A stretch of 35,528 nt of DNA, taken from Acholeplasmatales bacterium DTU056. GTDB taxonomy: Bacteria; Bacillota_I; Bacilli_A; ML615J-28; CAG-698. The notes under the pieces are model-generated. The model was not told where the DNA came from, ran no database searches, and saw nothing but the letters and a program-made list of their open reading frames with translations. Location of the stretch: positions 28,302-63,829 of the forward strand of contig LFRX01000046.1 of NCBI GenBank assembly GCA_001512985.1, in the 5' to 3' direction. Position 1 is the first letter of the stretch; every line of letters begins with the position of its first letter. Positions 22,187 through 31,565 of the stretch are shown one piece after another. The translations under genes were made by a program, and so were the position numbers.

Positions 22187-24820
22187 CTACGAAATTAGTA
22201 CTTTTATTTCATCTAATACATTATCATGTAATACTAAAAAATTACTAATTTGCTCGTTTAAATTTTTTGGCATTAAAGTTATTTGATTTTCTAATTTTAA
22301 AGCTTCTTCATATAACAAATTAGAACCTAAATTGCTACTAATGCCCTTGATTTTATGAACAATCATTCTGATTTCTTGATAATTTCTTTTATTGATTAAA
22401 CTATTTATTTTATCTTTTACATTGTGATATTCATCATAGTATCGCTTTAACAAGCGGTAGTATACTTTTTTGTTATTGCATAAGGTTGAAAGTCCAACCG
22501 ATTGATTAATATATTGGAAATTATTTTTCTTGTGCTCGCTTAGAGTTTTTAAGACTTTATAAGATAACTCATCAATCGAAATTGGTTTTTCTAAATAATC
22601 AATTACACCTTGGTTAAGCATATTATTAGCAGAGCCTTCGCTACTATAACCAGATAAAATAATTACTAAAACATCCGGATTAATTTGTTTTAAGTTTACA
22701 AAAGTATCTTCACCAGACATAATTGGCATCATCATATCTAGGATTACTAAGTCTATTTTATCATAATTTTCTCTATAGAAATGAATCGCTTCTAGTGGAT
22801 GTGAAAAATCATAAACAGTTAATCCTAAATGCTCTAATGATTCTGTAACAATTGTCCGAACAATTTCCTCATCATCAATTACTAATATTTTATAATCTTG
22901 GATGTTATTTTTTAATAGTTCTTGATAATCAGTTTGTTTTGGTTTTTCATTTTTCTTTTCTACATTATCATATGTTAATGGTAAATATACCCAAAAGGTT
23001 GTTCCTTCATTAACAATACTACTAAATCTAAGTTGACCATTGCTTTTTTTAATTGTTTTTAAAACTGAACTTAAACCGATTCCGGTTCCTCTATTTTTTT
23101 CTTTTGTCGTAAAGAATGGTTCAAAAATTTTATCGCGATATTCTTGTTTGATTCCTATTCCTGTATCTCTAATCTCAATTACAACATACTCACCAACAAT
23201 AAAGTTTTCATAATTAATCATATTAGGATCAGCTTGATCTAAAAAGACTGATGATACAGTGAAATCAATTACCCCGCCATTAGGCATTGCATCTTTTGAG
23301 TTAATAGCAATATTCATAATAGCATTTTGAATATCTGTTTTGTTAGCTAATATATAACATGAATCCACTTCAAAACAACTATTAATTTTAATATTTGGCG
23401 GCATTAAATATTGTAATACTTCGATTGTTTCACGAACTAACTTACATAAATCAAATGTTTCTACCACATACTGATCAACGCGAGTGTATGATAATAAACG
23501 TTTCGCTAATACGGCACCAGTGCGGGTAATTGAGTCTAAACTATTAATATATGATATAGCTTCTTTGGGAAGATTACTTACTTTCCGCAATAAACCAATA
23601 TAGCCAAATGAAGCCATAAGTAAGTTATTAAAGTCATGAGCAATACTTCCAGCAAGCGATCCGATTGATTGTAATTTTTCAAGTTGTAATGCTTTAGAAT
23701 CGTTTATGATATCAATTGTAATATCTTTAATAATTCCAATTATCGTATCATCATTACGAATTTCATCAACACGTCGTGCTACAATTTCTAAAAACTTTTG
23801 TTCCTTTAAAAAGTTGGTTATCTCAACTTCAATTTTAAAATCATTGATTTCTTTCTTTATAAGTTTTCGAATATTATATACTATTTTGCGTAGGGCTGAA
23901 TAATTCTTTTTTTGATCAAGACTAATAAACTCTTTAATCGAAACTGATTGTTGGCTAAGTCCTAATATACTTAAAGAATTCGAACAAAAAATAACATCTT
24001 TTTTATGAGGAGTGTATTCCCAAATTCCATAATTTTTATCTGTAATATTATCATTTTGGTCGATAATACTATCTTTAATAATATTATGGTTTTTATTAAT
24101 AATAACCAAGCACAATATTTCACTGCACATTAGTAACGTATCAAGTAAATACATTGTAAAATTCTCAGGAAAGATTTTTGACTTAGAAAACTTAACTTTT
24201 AAAAAACGAGCCTCTTTTCGATAGATTTTATCGATTGCTAAGGAAAGTTCGTTTAGTTCTTTTTTAGCTAAAGTATGTTTTAATTCCGAAAAAGTAATTT
24301 CGGTTTTTAGATTTGATGATCCAAAAACTGATAATAATTTTGGATCAATATAAAATATTTTATTTTCTAAATTGAATATTACACTATATGTATCATTATA
24401 ATTAGCTACTACATTCATAGTATCATGAATAAGACTAGAATTTAGGTTGATGAAATAATTTATTTCATCAACCTTTCTATCTAGATTGTATTTCATTCGA
24501 AATATTGATTCAAATATTTTTTCTAAACAATTAAAATTAATTTGATTTAGTGAATCAACTGTTTCAGATTCTATATATAAAAAGTATGACTCTTTATAAG
24601 CTTTTTTAAAACATATTAACTTTTCGTAATTAAATAAATTTTTTTCTTTTACACGTCTAATTAACTCACTAAAATATTCTTTTGATATCTTTTTATAATT
24701 ATCAAAAGCAATAATGGTATATTCATCTCCAGTTCGTTTCAAAACTCCAATGTTTTTTAAATCATAAGCATCTTTATATAACTTAAAAACATTTAAAATA
24801 CACGACAATCTATCATTCAT
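22187..24820 (-). CDS. Soluble hybrid histidine kinase (PAS-HisKA-HATPase-REC-Hpt)
   Basis: Orphan signalling kinase of about 877 residues containing every phosphorelay module. In the numbering of the longest frame (start 24829): an N-terminal region without clear motif (1-260), a PAS-like domain (265-385), HisKA with SLAGSIAHDFNNLL (phospho-H398), HATPase_c (N box NIAINSKDAMPNG, G1 DTGIGI, G2 GTGIGLSSV), a receiver domain with VIDDEE and LVILDMMMP (phospho-D698), and a C-terminal Hpt domain with MIVHKIKGISSNLG (phospho-H825). No transmembrane helix is seen, so the sensed signal is cytosolic. No partner response regulator is nearby. The start is placed at 24820, 9 nt after GGGGG; the upstream ATGs are too close to the ribosome site. 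It may feed a sporulation regulator, but that is inference. Confidence 0.88.
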   Translation of the reverse strand: MNDRLSCILNVFKLYKDAYDLKNIGVLKRTGDEYTIIAFDNYKKISKEYFSELIRRVKEKNLFNYEKLICFKKAYKESYFLYIESETVDSLNQINFNCLEKIFESIFRMKYNLDRKVDEINYFINLNSSLIHDTMNVVANYNDTYSVIFNLENKIFYIDPKLLSVFGSSNLKTEITFSELKHTLAKKELNELSLAIDKIYRKEARFLKVKFSKSKIFPENFTMYLLDTLLMCSEILCLVIINKNHNIIKDSIIDQNDNITDKNYGIWEYTPHKKDVIFCSNSLSILGLSQQSVSIKEFISLDQKKNYSALRKIVYNIRKLIKKEINDFKIEVEITNFLKEQKFLEIVARRVDEIRNDDTIIGIIKDITIDIINDSKALQLEKLQSIGSLAGSIAHDFNNLLMASFGYIGLLRKVSNLPKEAISYINSLDSITRTGAVLAKRLLSYTRVDQYVVETFDLCKLVRETIEVLQYLMPPNIKINSCFEVDSCYILANKTDIQNAIMNIAINSKDAMPNGGVIDFTVSSVFLDQADPNMINYENFIVGEYVVIEIRDTGIGIKQEYRDKIFEPFFTTKEKNRGTGIGLSSVLKTIKKSNGQLRFSSIVNEGTTFWVYLPLTYDNVEKKNEKPKQTDYQELLKNNIQDYKILVIDDEEIVRTIVTESLEHLGLTVYDFSHPLEAIHFYRENYDKIDLVILDMMMPIMSGEDTFVNLKQINPDVLVIILSGYSSEGSANNMLNQGVIDYLEKPISIDELSYKVLKTLSEHKKNNFQYINQSVGLSTLCNNKKVYYRLLKRYYDEYHNVKDKINSLINKRNYQEIRMIVHKIKGISSNLGSNLLYEEALKLENQITLMPKNLNEQISNFLVLHDNVLDEIKVLIS

Positions 24821-24846
24821 CGACATCATCCCCCTTTATCCCCTAA

Positions 24847-24894
24847 ATTATAGATGAATGGTATGTTAGAAATTGTCGATATATGTTAGAAATT
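24847..24894 (-). promoter_or_regulatory. Putative promoter of the hybrid kinase with 13-bp direct repeats and a Spo0A-box-like site
   Basis: Leftward TATAAT (24847-24852) with a poor -35 (CAATTT, 24870-24875). TATGTTAGAAATT occurs exactly twice, at 24862-24874 and 24882-24894, 20 bp apart (two helical turns). TGTCGAT, one mismatch from the Spo0A box, lies between them (24874-24880). The geometry suggests an activator or repressor site; the outer repeat overlaps the end of valS. Confidence 0.5.
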
Positions 24895-27498
24895 TCGTAA
24901 TAATCGTAATACTTCATCTAATTGTTCTTGATAATTAGCTCGTTTCATTCGCTCTTCGTTAATTTTTGCTTCTGGAGCTTTTGCTAAGAAGTTTGGATTA
25001 TTTAACATACGGTCACAGCGTAAAATTTCATTTTCTAATTCTTCTTTTTTAGTAAGTAATTTTTTCTTTTCCTCTTCTATATCAACTAATGTAGCCAATG
25101 GAATTGCAATCGTTACTTGTTCTAATACTTTAACTAATTTGTTTTCAGTTTGTAGATCATCTTTTAAGATTTCTAATTTATCGTAGTTAATGAAACGATT
25201 TAAATAAAAAATATTTTCATTGATTGTTTGATAGACTTCCTCATCGCGTGCTAAAATTTCTAAAGTGATTTTACGACTATTTGGAACATTATTTTCTTGA
25301 CGAATATTACGAACGCTTGAAATAATATCAAAAATAACTTCAATTTTTTCAGAATTTGGATAAGTAAACTCTTCGTTAATTGTTGGCCATGAACTAATTA
25401 TAATGCTTTCTTCATTAAAACGACGGTAAATTTCATCTGTGACAAATGGAATGAATGGATGAAGTAATTTTAAAATTGTTCGTAAGCAATAATCTAAAAC
25501 TGCACAAGTATTTTCTTTTTGTTGTTCATCAGTTCCACTAAAAACAATTTTAGTTAATTCAACATACCAAGATGCAAAATCATCCCAAACGAATTTATAT
25601 AAAACTTTCGAAGCTTCATTAAATTCGTATTTATCTAAATATTCATCATATTGTTTTATTACTTGATTCAATCTTGTTAAGATCCATTTGTCAACATCAT
25701 TTAGTATTTCTTTATTAATATCTTTACGAGTATAGCCTACTTGTTCAAAATTTAAACCAATATATCGAGAAATGTTCCATATTTTATTTATATAGTTCCA
25801 AGCCGCTTGAACTTTTTCATCACTATAACGGACATCTTGTCCTGGAGATGATGCTGTAGTAATGAAATATCTTACCGCATCAATTCCAAATTCATCAGCT
25901 GCTTCATCCATATCTTTTCCATTTCCAAGTGATTTACTAACTTTACGTCCAAGTTCATCGCGAATTATTCCATGCAGTATTACTTCTTTAAATGGTCGTT
26001 TTCCGGTAAAGTATAATGATTGGAAAGCCATGCGGGCAACCCAAAAGAAAATAATATCATAACCTGTTACTAAACAATCAGTTGGAAAATAACGAGCTAA
26101 ATCAACAGTTTCATTTGGCCAACCAAAAGTAGAGAATGGCCATAAGGCACTAGAAAACCATGTATCAAGTGCATCTTCATCTTGAATCCAACCTTCACCT
26201 TCAGGGGCTGTTTTTCCTACATAAACTTCATCTCCGCGATACCATGCTGGAATTCGATGTCCCCACCATAATTGACGAGAAATACACCAATCTTGAATAT
26301 TTTCTAACCAATTAATAAAGATTTTTTCAAAACGAGCTGGAATAAAAGAAATTTTTGTTTCTGGATTTTTTTGAGCTTCAATTACCTTTTTGGCTAATGG
26401 TTCCATTTTTACAAACCATTGTAATGATAAGCGCGGTTCAACAACAACTCCTGTCCGTTCACTATGACCAACCGCATGAACTATTTTTTCAATTTTAATT
26501 AATAAACCTTTTTCTTGTAAATCACGAACTAAGTTTTTACGGCATTCAAAACGTTCTTGACCTTGATAACGACCTGCTAGTTCATTCATTGTGCCATCTT
26601 CATTCATACATAATGGTCGCGGTAATTTATGACGTAATCCTACTTCAAAGTCATTTGGGTCATGAGCTGGAGTAACTTTTACTACTCCGGTACCAAATTC
26701 CATATCAACATACTCATCCGCAATAACCTCAATCGCTCGCTCGGTCGTTGGAATATAGACTTTTTTTCCTATATATTGTTGGTAACGTGAATCTTTTGGA
26801 TGAACCATTAACGCAACATCGCCAAACATTGTCTCTGGACGGGTTGTTGCGATTACTAATCCATCATTTCCATCGACAAATGGGTACTTAATATAATATA
26901 AAGCACCTTCAATTTCTTTGTATTCAACCTCAATATTAGATAATGCTGTTCTACTTTGAACGTCCCAGTTGATAATGCGTTCACCGCGATAAATTAGACC
27001 GTCTTGATACATACGAACAAAAACCTCTAAAACGGCATCACTTAATCCCTCATCTAAGGTAAAACGTTCGCGAGTATAATCAAGACTTAATCCTAAACGG
27101 GCCCATTGTTGGTGAATCATGTTTTCATGATCTTCTTTCCATTTCCAACAAACTTTCAAAAATTCTTCACGTCCTAAGTCATAGCGAGAAATTCCTTGTT
27201 TTCGTAAGTTTTCTTCGACTTTAGCTTGCGTTGCAATACTAGCATGGTCCATGCCAGGAAGCCATAATGCATCATAACCTTGCATTCGTTTTCTTCGAAT
27301 AATAATGTCTTGAATAGTATTATTAAGGACGTGTCCTAAATGTAACTTCCCAGTAATATTTGGTGGCGGAATAACCATCGCATATGGCTTTTTACTCATA
27401 TCCCCAGATGTAAAAAAACCATTTTTAACCCATTCTTGATATTTTCCGCTTTCGACTTGATTAAAATCGTATCTTGTTGGTAAGTCTTTTAATTTCAT
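24886..27498 (-). CDS. valS: Valyl-tRNA synthetase
   Basis: Class I synthetase that charges tRNA-Val. The 870 residues are close to B. subtilis ValS (about 880). Visible are the HIGH motif variant PPPNITGKLHLGHVLNN (HLGH at 53-56), the CP1 editing domain (ATTRPETMFGDVALMVHP, FGTGVVKVTPAHDPNDFEVG), WFVKMEPL, WCISRQLWWGHRIPAWY, LDTWFSSALWPFSTFGWP, the KMSKS loop as KVSKS (519-523), the anticodon-binding helices, and a C-terminal coiled-coil arm from about residue 800. It is preceded by a valine T-box. KVSKS instead of KMSKS is a tolerated variant. Confidence 0.98.
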   Translation of the reverse strand: MKLKDLPTRYDFNQVESGKYQEWVKNGFFTSGDMSKKPYAMVIPPPNITGKLHLGHVLNNTIQDIIIRRKRMQGYDALWLPGMDHASIATQAKVEENLRKQGISRYDLGREEFLKVCWKWKEDHENMIHQQWARLGLSLDYTRERFTLDEGLSDAVLEVFVRMYQDGLIYRGERIINWDVQSRTALSNIEVEYKEIEGALYYIKYPFVDGNDGLVIATTRPETMFGDVALMVHPKDSRYQQYIGKKVYIPTTERAIEVIADEYVDMEFGTGVVKVTPAHDPNDFEVGLRHKLPRPLCMNEDGTMNELAGRYQGQERFECRKNLVRDLQEKGLLIKIEKIVHAVGHSERTGVVVEPRLSLQWFVKMEPLAKKVIEAQKNPETKISFIPARFEKIFINWLENIQDWCISRQLWWGHRIPAWYRGDEVYVGKTAPEGEGWIQDEDALDTWFSSALWPFSTFGWPNETVDLARYFPTDCLVTGYDIIFFWVARMAFQSLYFTGKRPFKEVILHGIIRDELGRKVSKSLGNGKDMDEAADEFGIDAVRYFITTASSPGQDVRYSDEKVQAAWNYINKIWNISRYIGLNFEQVGYTRKDINKEILNDVDKWILTRLNQVIKQYDEYLDKYEFNEASKVLYKFVWDDFASWYVELTKIVFSGTDEQQKENTCAVLDYCLRTILKLLHPFIPFVTDEIYRRFNEESIIISSWPTINEEFTYPNSEKIEVIFDIISSVRNIRQENNVPNSRKITLEILARDEEVYQTINENIFYLNRFINYDKLEILKDDLQTENKLVKVLEQVTIAIPLATLVDIEEEKKKLLTKKEELENEILRCDRMLNNPNFLAKAPEAKINEERMKRANYQEQLDEVLRLLRNF

Positions 27499-27521
27499 CT
27501 TTATCCACTCCTTTATTTTGC

Positions 27522-27780
27522 TAAAATAAAAGTCCTTAGGAAAACCCTAAGGACGAAAAAATTCGCGGTACCACCTTAGTTCACTATTTGTTAGAATAGT
27601 GCACCTCTTAACTCGTTAACGCAAGTTACGCGGGTATTTCTACTAGAATTTCTTCGTTCAAAATACCAACTCCGAGGCGACCTTCGTAAAGCATTTTTAG
27701 GATTTTCCACCAACCAATCCCTCTCTATAAAAAATAACTTTACTACTCTTCCTCTTCATCGTCTTTATTGGTATTTACTT
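27522..27780 (-). promoter_or_regulatory. T-box riboswitch (tRNA-Val) leader of valS
   Basis: The 324-bp region before valS is a T-box leader. The conserved antiterminator core TGGTACCGCG is at 27564-27573, preceded by GAACTAAGG. The competing terminator is GTCCTTAGG/CCTAAGGAC (27532-27540 with 27546-27554), then TTTTATTTT (to 27522). Stem I lies roughly at 27640-27725; valine codons GTT (27668-27670) and GTA (27664-27666) near CGGAGTTGGTATTT are specifier candidates, but I cannot choose without folding. Uncharged tRNA-Val would stabilise the antiterminator and switch on valS, possibly also the kinase and folC downstream. Confidence 0.93.
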
Positions 27781-27787
27781 ACTATGT

Positions 27788-27816
27788 AGTTTATCATAAT
27801 TTATTAGAATTGTAAA
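27788..27816 (-). promoter_or_regulatory. Promoter of the valS T-box transcript
   Basis: Leftward TTTACA (27811-27816), 17 bp, TAAACT (27788-27793) with TGA directly upstream (extended -10, 27794-27796). It starts just after the nadE stop. Confidence 0.65.
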
Positions 27817-27822
27817 GATAAA

Positions 27823-29694
27823 TTATTCTTCTTCTGGAAAATAAATATCACCATTTAAACGAACTTCAGTACGTGGCGATAATGATAAATCTAATATTTT
27901 TACTCCCTCTGGAGAACTCAAGCGTTTATATTGTTGGGAATAGAAACGTTTATAAAAGTTTTTAACGTATTTATGAGCTTCTTGTTCGGTTAAGTTAAAT
28001 CCTTTAGTTAGTAAATAAGTAATACGACTTGGACTATCACCATTTTTTAAGAAACGATATAAAATAAAGTCATTAATTTCATATTTTCCAATAATATCTT
28101 CAGTTTTTTGATCTTTAGCTAATTCTGGTGAAATCGGTAAATTAATTACTTCATCTAATATGTCACTTACTTCTGGATAAATTTCTTTATAATATTCAAC
28201 AGTTTTTCTAACAACAGTTTTAGTTAATCCAACATTTATATCATACATAGCCATATGATCAGCATTGAAGGTCATCCATCCTAATGCAAGTTCGGACATA
28301 TCAGTTGTTCCTATGACAATAGCTTGATTTAAGTTAGCTAAGTTCATTAAAATCATTGTTCGATATCGTGCTTGGACATTTTCATAGGTAATGTCTTTTT
28401 CGGTTTTAGAATGGCCGATTTGCAATAAAATCGGATCAATATTATCATTAATATTAATTTCTTTTGCAGTTACCTTTAATCCTTGCATTAATTTGCGTGC
28501 AAGAGTTAAAGTATTTTGACTAGTATTTTCCGTCGGTAACGTTACCGCAATAATCCCTTTACGATCGAAGCCATATTTATCAAAAGCATAACATAAAGAA
28601 AGTAGGGCTAATGTTGAATCAAGGCCGCCGGATACTCCTAAAACAACTTTTTTAATTCCGATATAATCTAATCTTTTTTTGATACTTGCAGCTTGTATAT
28701 TAATTATTTTTTGAAAAGCTTCTTTTTCTTTTGGAACAAATGGCAACAACTCAAAATATTTTTCGAAAACATAGTCTTTAGTTTTTAATATTTGATATTC
28801 TACTTCTTGATATGCAGTATCACGTAATTGATCTTGAACAATTTTATACCATGAATTATTCACACGGGCAAATTTTAAGTAGCTTATGTCAATATCGCCA
28901 TAGATAATTTCATCACTTGAATTAAATGAATCGGATTCATTAATAATTTCCCCATTTTGTGAAATGATTTTATGTCCTGAAAAGACTACTTCGCTTGTGG
29001 ATTCAGTTTTGCTAGTAGAACTGTAGATATAAGCTCCATTCCATTTGTAACTTGCGGATTGGATGATTAGTCTACGGGCTTTTTCTTTTCCGACATAGTC
29101 GTTGCTAGCAGAGGAATTGAAGATTAAAAGGGCACCGTTAGCATATAGTTTATCGTGTGGTGATATTGGAGCCCATAAATCTGCACAAATTTCTACTCCA
29201 AATTTTACTTCATGATTTTGATCAACAAAAATTATTTTTCCAAATGGAACTTCTTTTCCTAAAAAAGTTACCTTGTGAACTTGTTCCATTATTTCCATTC
29301 CCGAATTAAACCAGCGTGTTTCATAAAACTCATTTGAATGTGGCAAGTATACTTTTGGAACAATTCCTAGTATTTTATCTTTTTGAATGACGAAACTACA
29401 ATTATACATTACATCATTATATCTAAATAATCCCCCAAGAATAATAACTCCTTCATATGGGTTATTTTTTAAAAAATATGCAATGGCTTGACAACTTAAA
29501 TCATATAAATATGTTTGATAAATCAAATCACCAACTGAATAACCTGAAACGGCTAATTCAGGAAAACAAGCAAATGAAGCTTTATTATTAATTTGTTCTA
29601 AAGTTTTAATAATTTGTTTAACATTAAAAAAGGGGTCGCCAACACGAACTGTTGGTGATACTGACGCTACTTTAACAAAACCCTGTGAATACAT
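27823..29694 (-). CDS. nadE: Glutamine-dependent NAD synthetase
   Basis: Last step of NAD synthesis: amidation of deamido-NAD with ATP, using glutamine. The 623 residues contain both domains. The N-terminal nitrilase-type glutaminase has its triad visible: E46 (CFPELAVSGYS), K114 (VPKVYLPH), C170 (FGVEICADLW). The C-terminal synthetase carries the P loop VLGVSGGLDSTLALLSL (352-367) and IGTTDMSELALGW. This fused form feeds ammonia through a tunnel and does not depend on free ammonia. The start codon overlaps the nadD stop by one base (TAATG), so the two NAD genes are translationally coupled. No signal peptide. Confidence 0.97.
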   Translation of the reverse strand: MYSQGFVKVASVSPTVRVGDPFFNVKQIIKTLEQINNKASFACFPELAVSGYSVGDLIYQTYLYDLSCQAIAYFLKNNPYEGVIILGGLFRYNDVMYNCSFVIQKDKILGIVPKVYLPHSNEFYETRWFNSGMEIMEQVHKVTFLGKEVPFGKIIFVDQNHEVKFGVEICADLWAPISPHDKLYANGALLIFNSSASNDYVGKEKARRLIIQSASYKWNGAYIYSSTSKTESTSEVVFSGHKIISQNGEIINESDSFNSSDEIIYGDIDISYLKFARVNNSWYKIVQDQLRDTAYQEVEYQILKTKDYVFEKYFELLPFVPKEKEAFQKIINIQAASIKKRLDYIGIKKVVLGVSGGLDSTLALLSLCYAFDKYGFDRKGIIAVTLPTENTSQNTLTLARKLMQGLKVTAKEININDNIDPILLQIGHSKTEKDITYENVQARYRTMILMNLANLNQAIVIGTTDMSELALGWMTFNADHMAMYDINVGLTKTVVRKTVEYYKEIYPEVSDILDEVINLPISPELAKDQKTEDIIGKYEINDFILYRFLKNGDSPSRITYLLTKGFNLTEQEAHKYVKNFYKRFYSQQYKRLSSPEGVKILDLSLSPRTEVRLNGDIYFPEEE

Positions 29695-30266
29695 TAATGT
29701 TCCTCCTTATATAAATTATTCTTTTCAATATATTGTTGGACTTCTGGTAATAAATATTCTTTTGATTTTGCTTTTCGATATAATGAAGAGGAAATATCAA
29801 TTTGATCAAAATCATCAATTATAATAAAATTATCCCGATATTTATTTAAAATCTCATTTTCTGAAAATACTTTTTCTAGATTAATATGATCGCGAGGGAA
29901 AACAATAAATTTATTCTCAATAACAACATCTGGATATTTAATCCATGAAGAGATTGTTAATAGATTGTCCGCCCCTAAAACAAAATAGGCACCAGAAAAG
30001 TGTTTTAATGTATGATATGTTCCTAGATATTGTTTTTGTTGATTTTCAAAATCTGAAACACTTACATTTGGTCCTAATTTTTTGGCCATTATTTCAAGCA
30101 TCGCATAGCGATGATGAAACGCTTCTTTAGCACCTTTGGCATAAAAAGAGGCTGTTGGTAAAAATATAAGTTTACTGTTAGGGAATTTGGTAATTAAGTG
30201 TTTGGCAATTAAGTAATGAGCAATGGTTGGGGGATTAAATGTCCCCCCATAAATAATGGTCATCAT
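29694..30266 (-). CDS. nadD: Nicotinate-nucleotide adenylyltransferase
   Basis: Makes deamido-NAD from nicotinate mononucleotide and ATP. The 190 residues match NadD. The nucleotidyltransferase motif is IIYGGTFNPPTIAHYLIAKH (about 4-23; H17 in the HxGH-like region), FLPTASFYAKGAKEAFHHRYAM is the family segment, and ISSSLYRKAKS corresponds to the ISSTxIR motif. It stands immediately before nadE with a TAATG overlap, giving a two-step NAD module. In most Bacilli nadD sits inside yqeGHI-nadD-yqeK; here it has left that cluster. It begins 36 bp after murD with a TAAGGAGA site. Confidence 0.95.
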   Translation of the reverse strand: MMTIIYGGTFNPPTIAHYLIAKHLITKFPNSKLIFLPTASFYAKGAKEAFHHRYAMLEIMAKKLGPNVSVSDFENQQKQYLGTYHTLKHFSGAYFVLGADNLLTISSWIKYPDVVIENKFIVFPRDHINLEKVFSENEILNKYRDNFIIIDDFDQIDISSSLYRKAKSKEYLLPEVQQYIEKNNLYKEEH

Positions 30267-30301
30267 TAGTATTATCTCCTTACTAAATCATTGACACTAA
30301 T

Positions 30302-30330
30302 ATTATATCATATATGATTTAAATTTTCGA
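30302..30330 (-). promoter_or_regulatory. Possible promoter for nadD-nadE
   Basis: Leftward TATAAT (30302-30307) overlapping the murD stop, 17 bp after a weak TCGAAA -35. It sits 35 bp before the nadD start; readthrough from murD is the alternative. Confidence 0.35.
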
Positions 30331-31550
30331 CCTCTTTCCTCATAGTTTTTAAATTGGTCTTGACTACTTGAGCCGGGTGAAAACAAAATAATCTCTTCGT
30401 AAACTTCATTTTCATATAAATATTTTACTACTTCTTCTAAATTATGAAAAGTAACTGCATTAATTTTTTTATTTTGAAAATATTCCAAAAATACATTTCT
30501 ATTTTCTCCAAAAATTAATACTTTATTTACATTCCCAATAGCATCATCTAAAAAACTAAAATTATCTTCTCGATATTTTCCACCACAAATCAATAACACT
30601 CGCTCACTTGGAAAAGCTTCTAATGCATGCCTTAATGCAAAAAGATTGGTAGATTTAGAATCATTATATACTTTGCTGTTTTTAAATTGGCAAACATATT
30701 CAATTCGATGTTCAATTCCTTGAAACGATTTAATAGTATTACGAATTATTTCATTATCAATATTTAATATTTTACAAATAGCAATGCTTGCTAAAATATT
30801 TTCGATATTATGCATTCCCAGTAACTTGATTTCATCTAATGAAATAATATATTGATTTTGAAAATATAAATGTTTTCCGATTAAATATGCTCCATTAGTA
30901 ATTTTAGTTTTGGAAAAAGGTACTTTTATCGCTTTACTTTTTTTTGCTATTTTGGCAACTATTTTATCATCAAGATTATATACTACAAAATCTTGAGCAG
31001 TTTGATTCTTAAACAAATTTTGTTTTGCTTTTCTATAATTAGCAAATGTTTTGTGATGATCAAGATGGGCAGTCGTTAGATTTAAAATGCAAGCAATATA
31101 AGAATGATAATCTTTTATATATTCTAACATAAAACTAGATGCCTCAATTAGTAAATCACTATCATCATTAGAATAATTAAAAATTGGAATACCAATATTA
31201 CCACCCAAAAAATATTTTTTATTCGCATTTTTTAATATTTCATGAGTTAATGTCACAGTGGTCGTTTTACCATTTGACCCGGTAATAGTAATATATTTTT
31301 TGTGTGGATAAAAACTATAAAAAAACTCTAAATCAGTTACGATTGGGATTTTTAAAATTTTCGCTTGTTCAATTAGAAAATGCTCATTAGATATTCCTGG
31401 ACTTTTAATTATCATATTAATGTTATTTAATTGTATTAATTGTGTATACTCTGCTACATTATCATCATAAACAATATACGGTAAATTATTTTTTTGTAAA
31501 AAATTAGCTACTGCCTGATTTGCTATACCATAACCAAGTAATAAATACAT
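30303..31550 (-). CDS. murD: UDP-N-acetylmuramoylalanine--D-glutamate ligase
   Basis: Cytoplasmic peptidoglycan step adding D-glutamate to UDP-MurNAc-L-Ala. The 415 residues are slightly short (usual about 440-450). Visible are the N-terminal Rossmann-like YLLLGYGIANQAVANFL, the ATP loop TITGSNGKTTTVTL (89-100), TTAHLDHHKTFANYRKAKQNLF, VYNDSKSTNLFALRHAL (MurD-typical D-S-K-(A/S)-T-N), LLICGGKYREDNF, and LFSPGSSSQDQFKNYEERGRKF (family S-P-(A/G)-x-(A/S)-S-x-D-x-F). It follows mraY by 15 bp as in the dcw cluster, but murE, spoVE/ftsW and murG do not accompany it. Confidence 0.96.
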   Translation of the reverse strand: MYLLLGYGIANQAVANFLQKNNLPYIVYDDNVAEYTQLIQLNNINMIIKSPGISNEHFLIEQAKILKIPIVTDLEFFYSFYPHKKYITITGSNGKTTTVTLTHEILKNANKKYFLGGNIGIPIFNYSNDDSDLLIEASSFMLEYIKDYHSYIACILNLTTAHLDHHKTFANYRKAKQNLFKNQTAQDFVVYNLDDKIVAKIAKKSKAIKVPFSKTKITNGAYLIGKHLYFQNQYIISLDEIKLLGMHNIENILASIAICKILNIDNEIIRNTIKSFQGIEHRIEYVCQFKNSKVYNDSKSTNLFALRHALEAFPSERVLLICGGKYREDNFSFLDDAIGNVNKVLIFGENRNVFLEYFQNKKINAVTFHNLEEVVKYLYENEVYEEIILFSPGSSSQDQFKNYEERGRKFKSYMI

Positions 31551-31565
31551 ATTTTTTTCTCCTTT

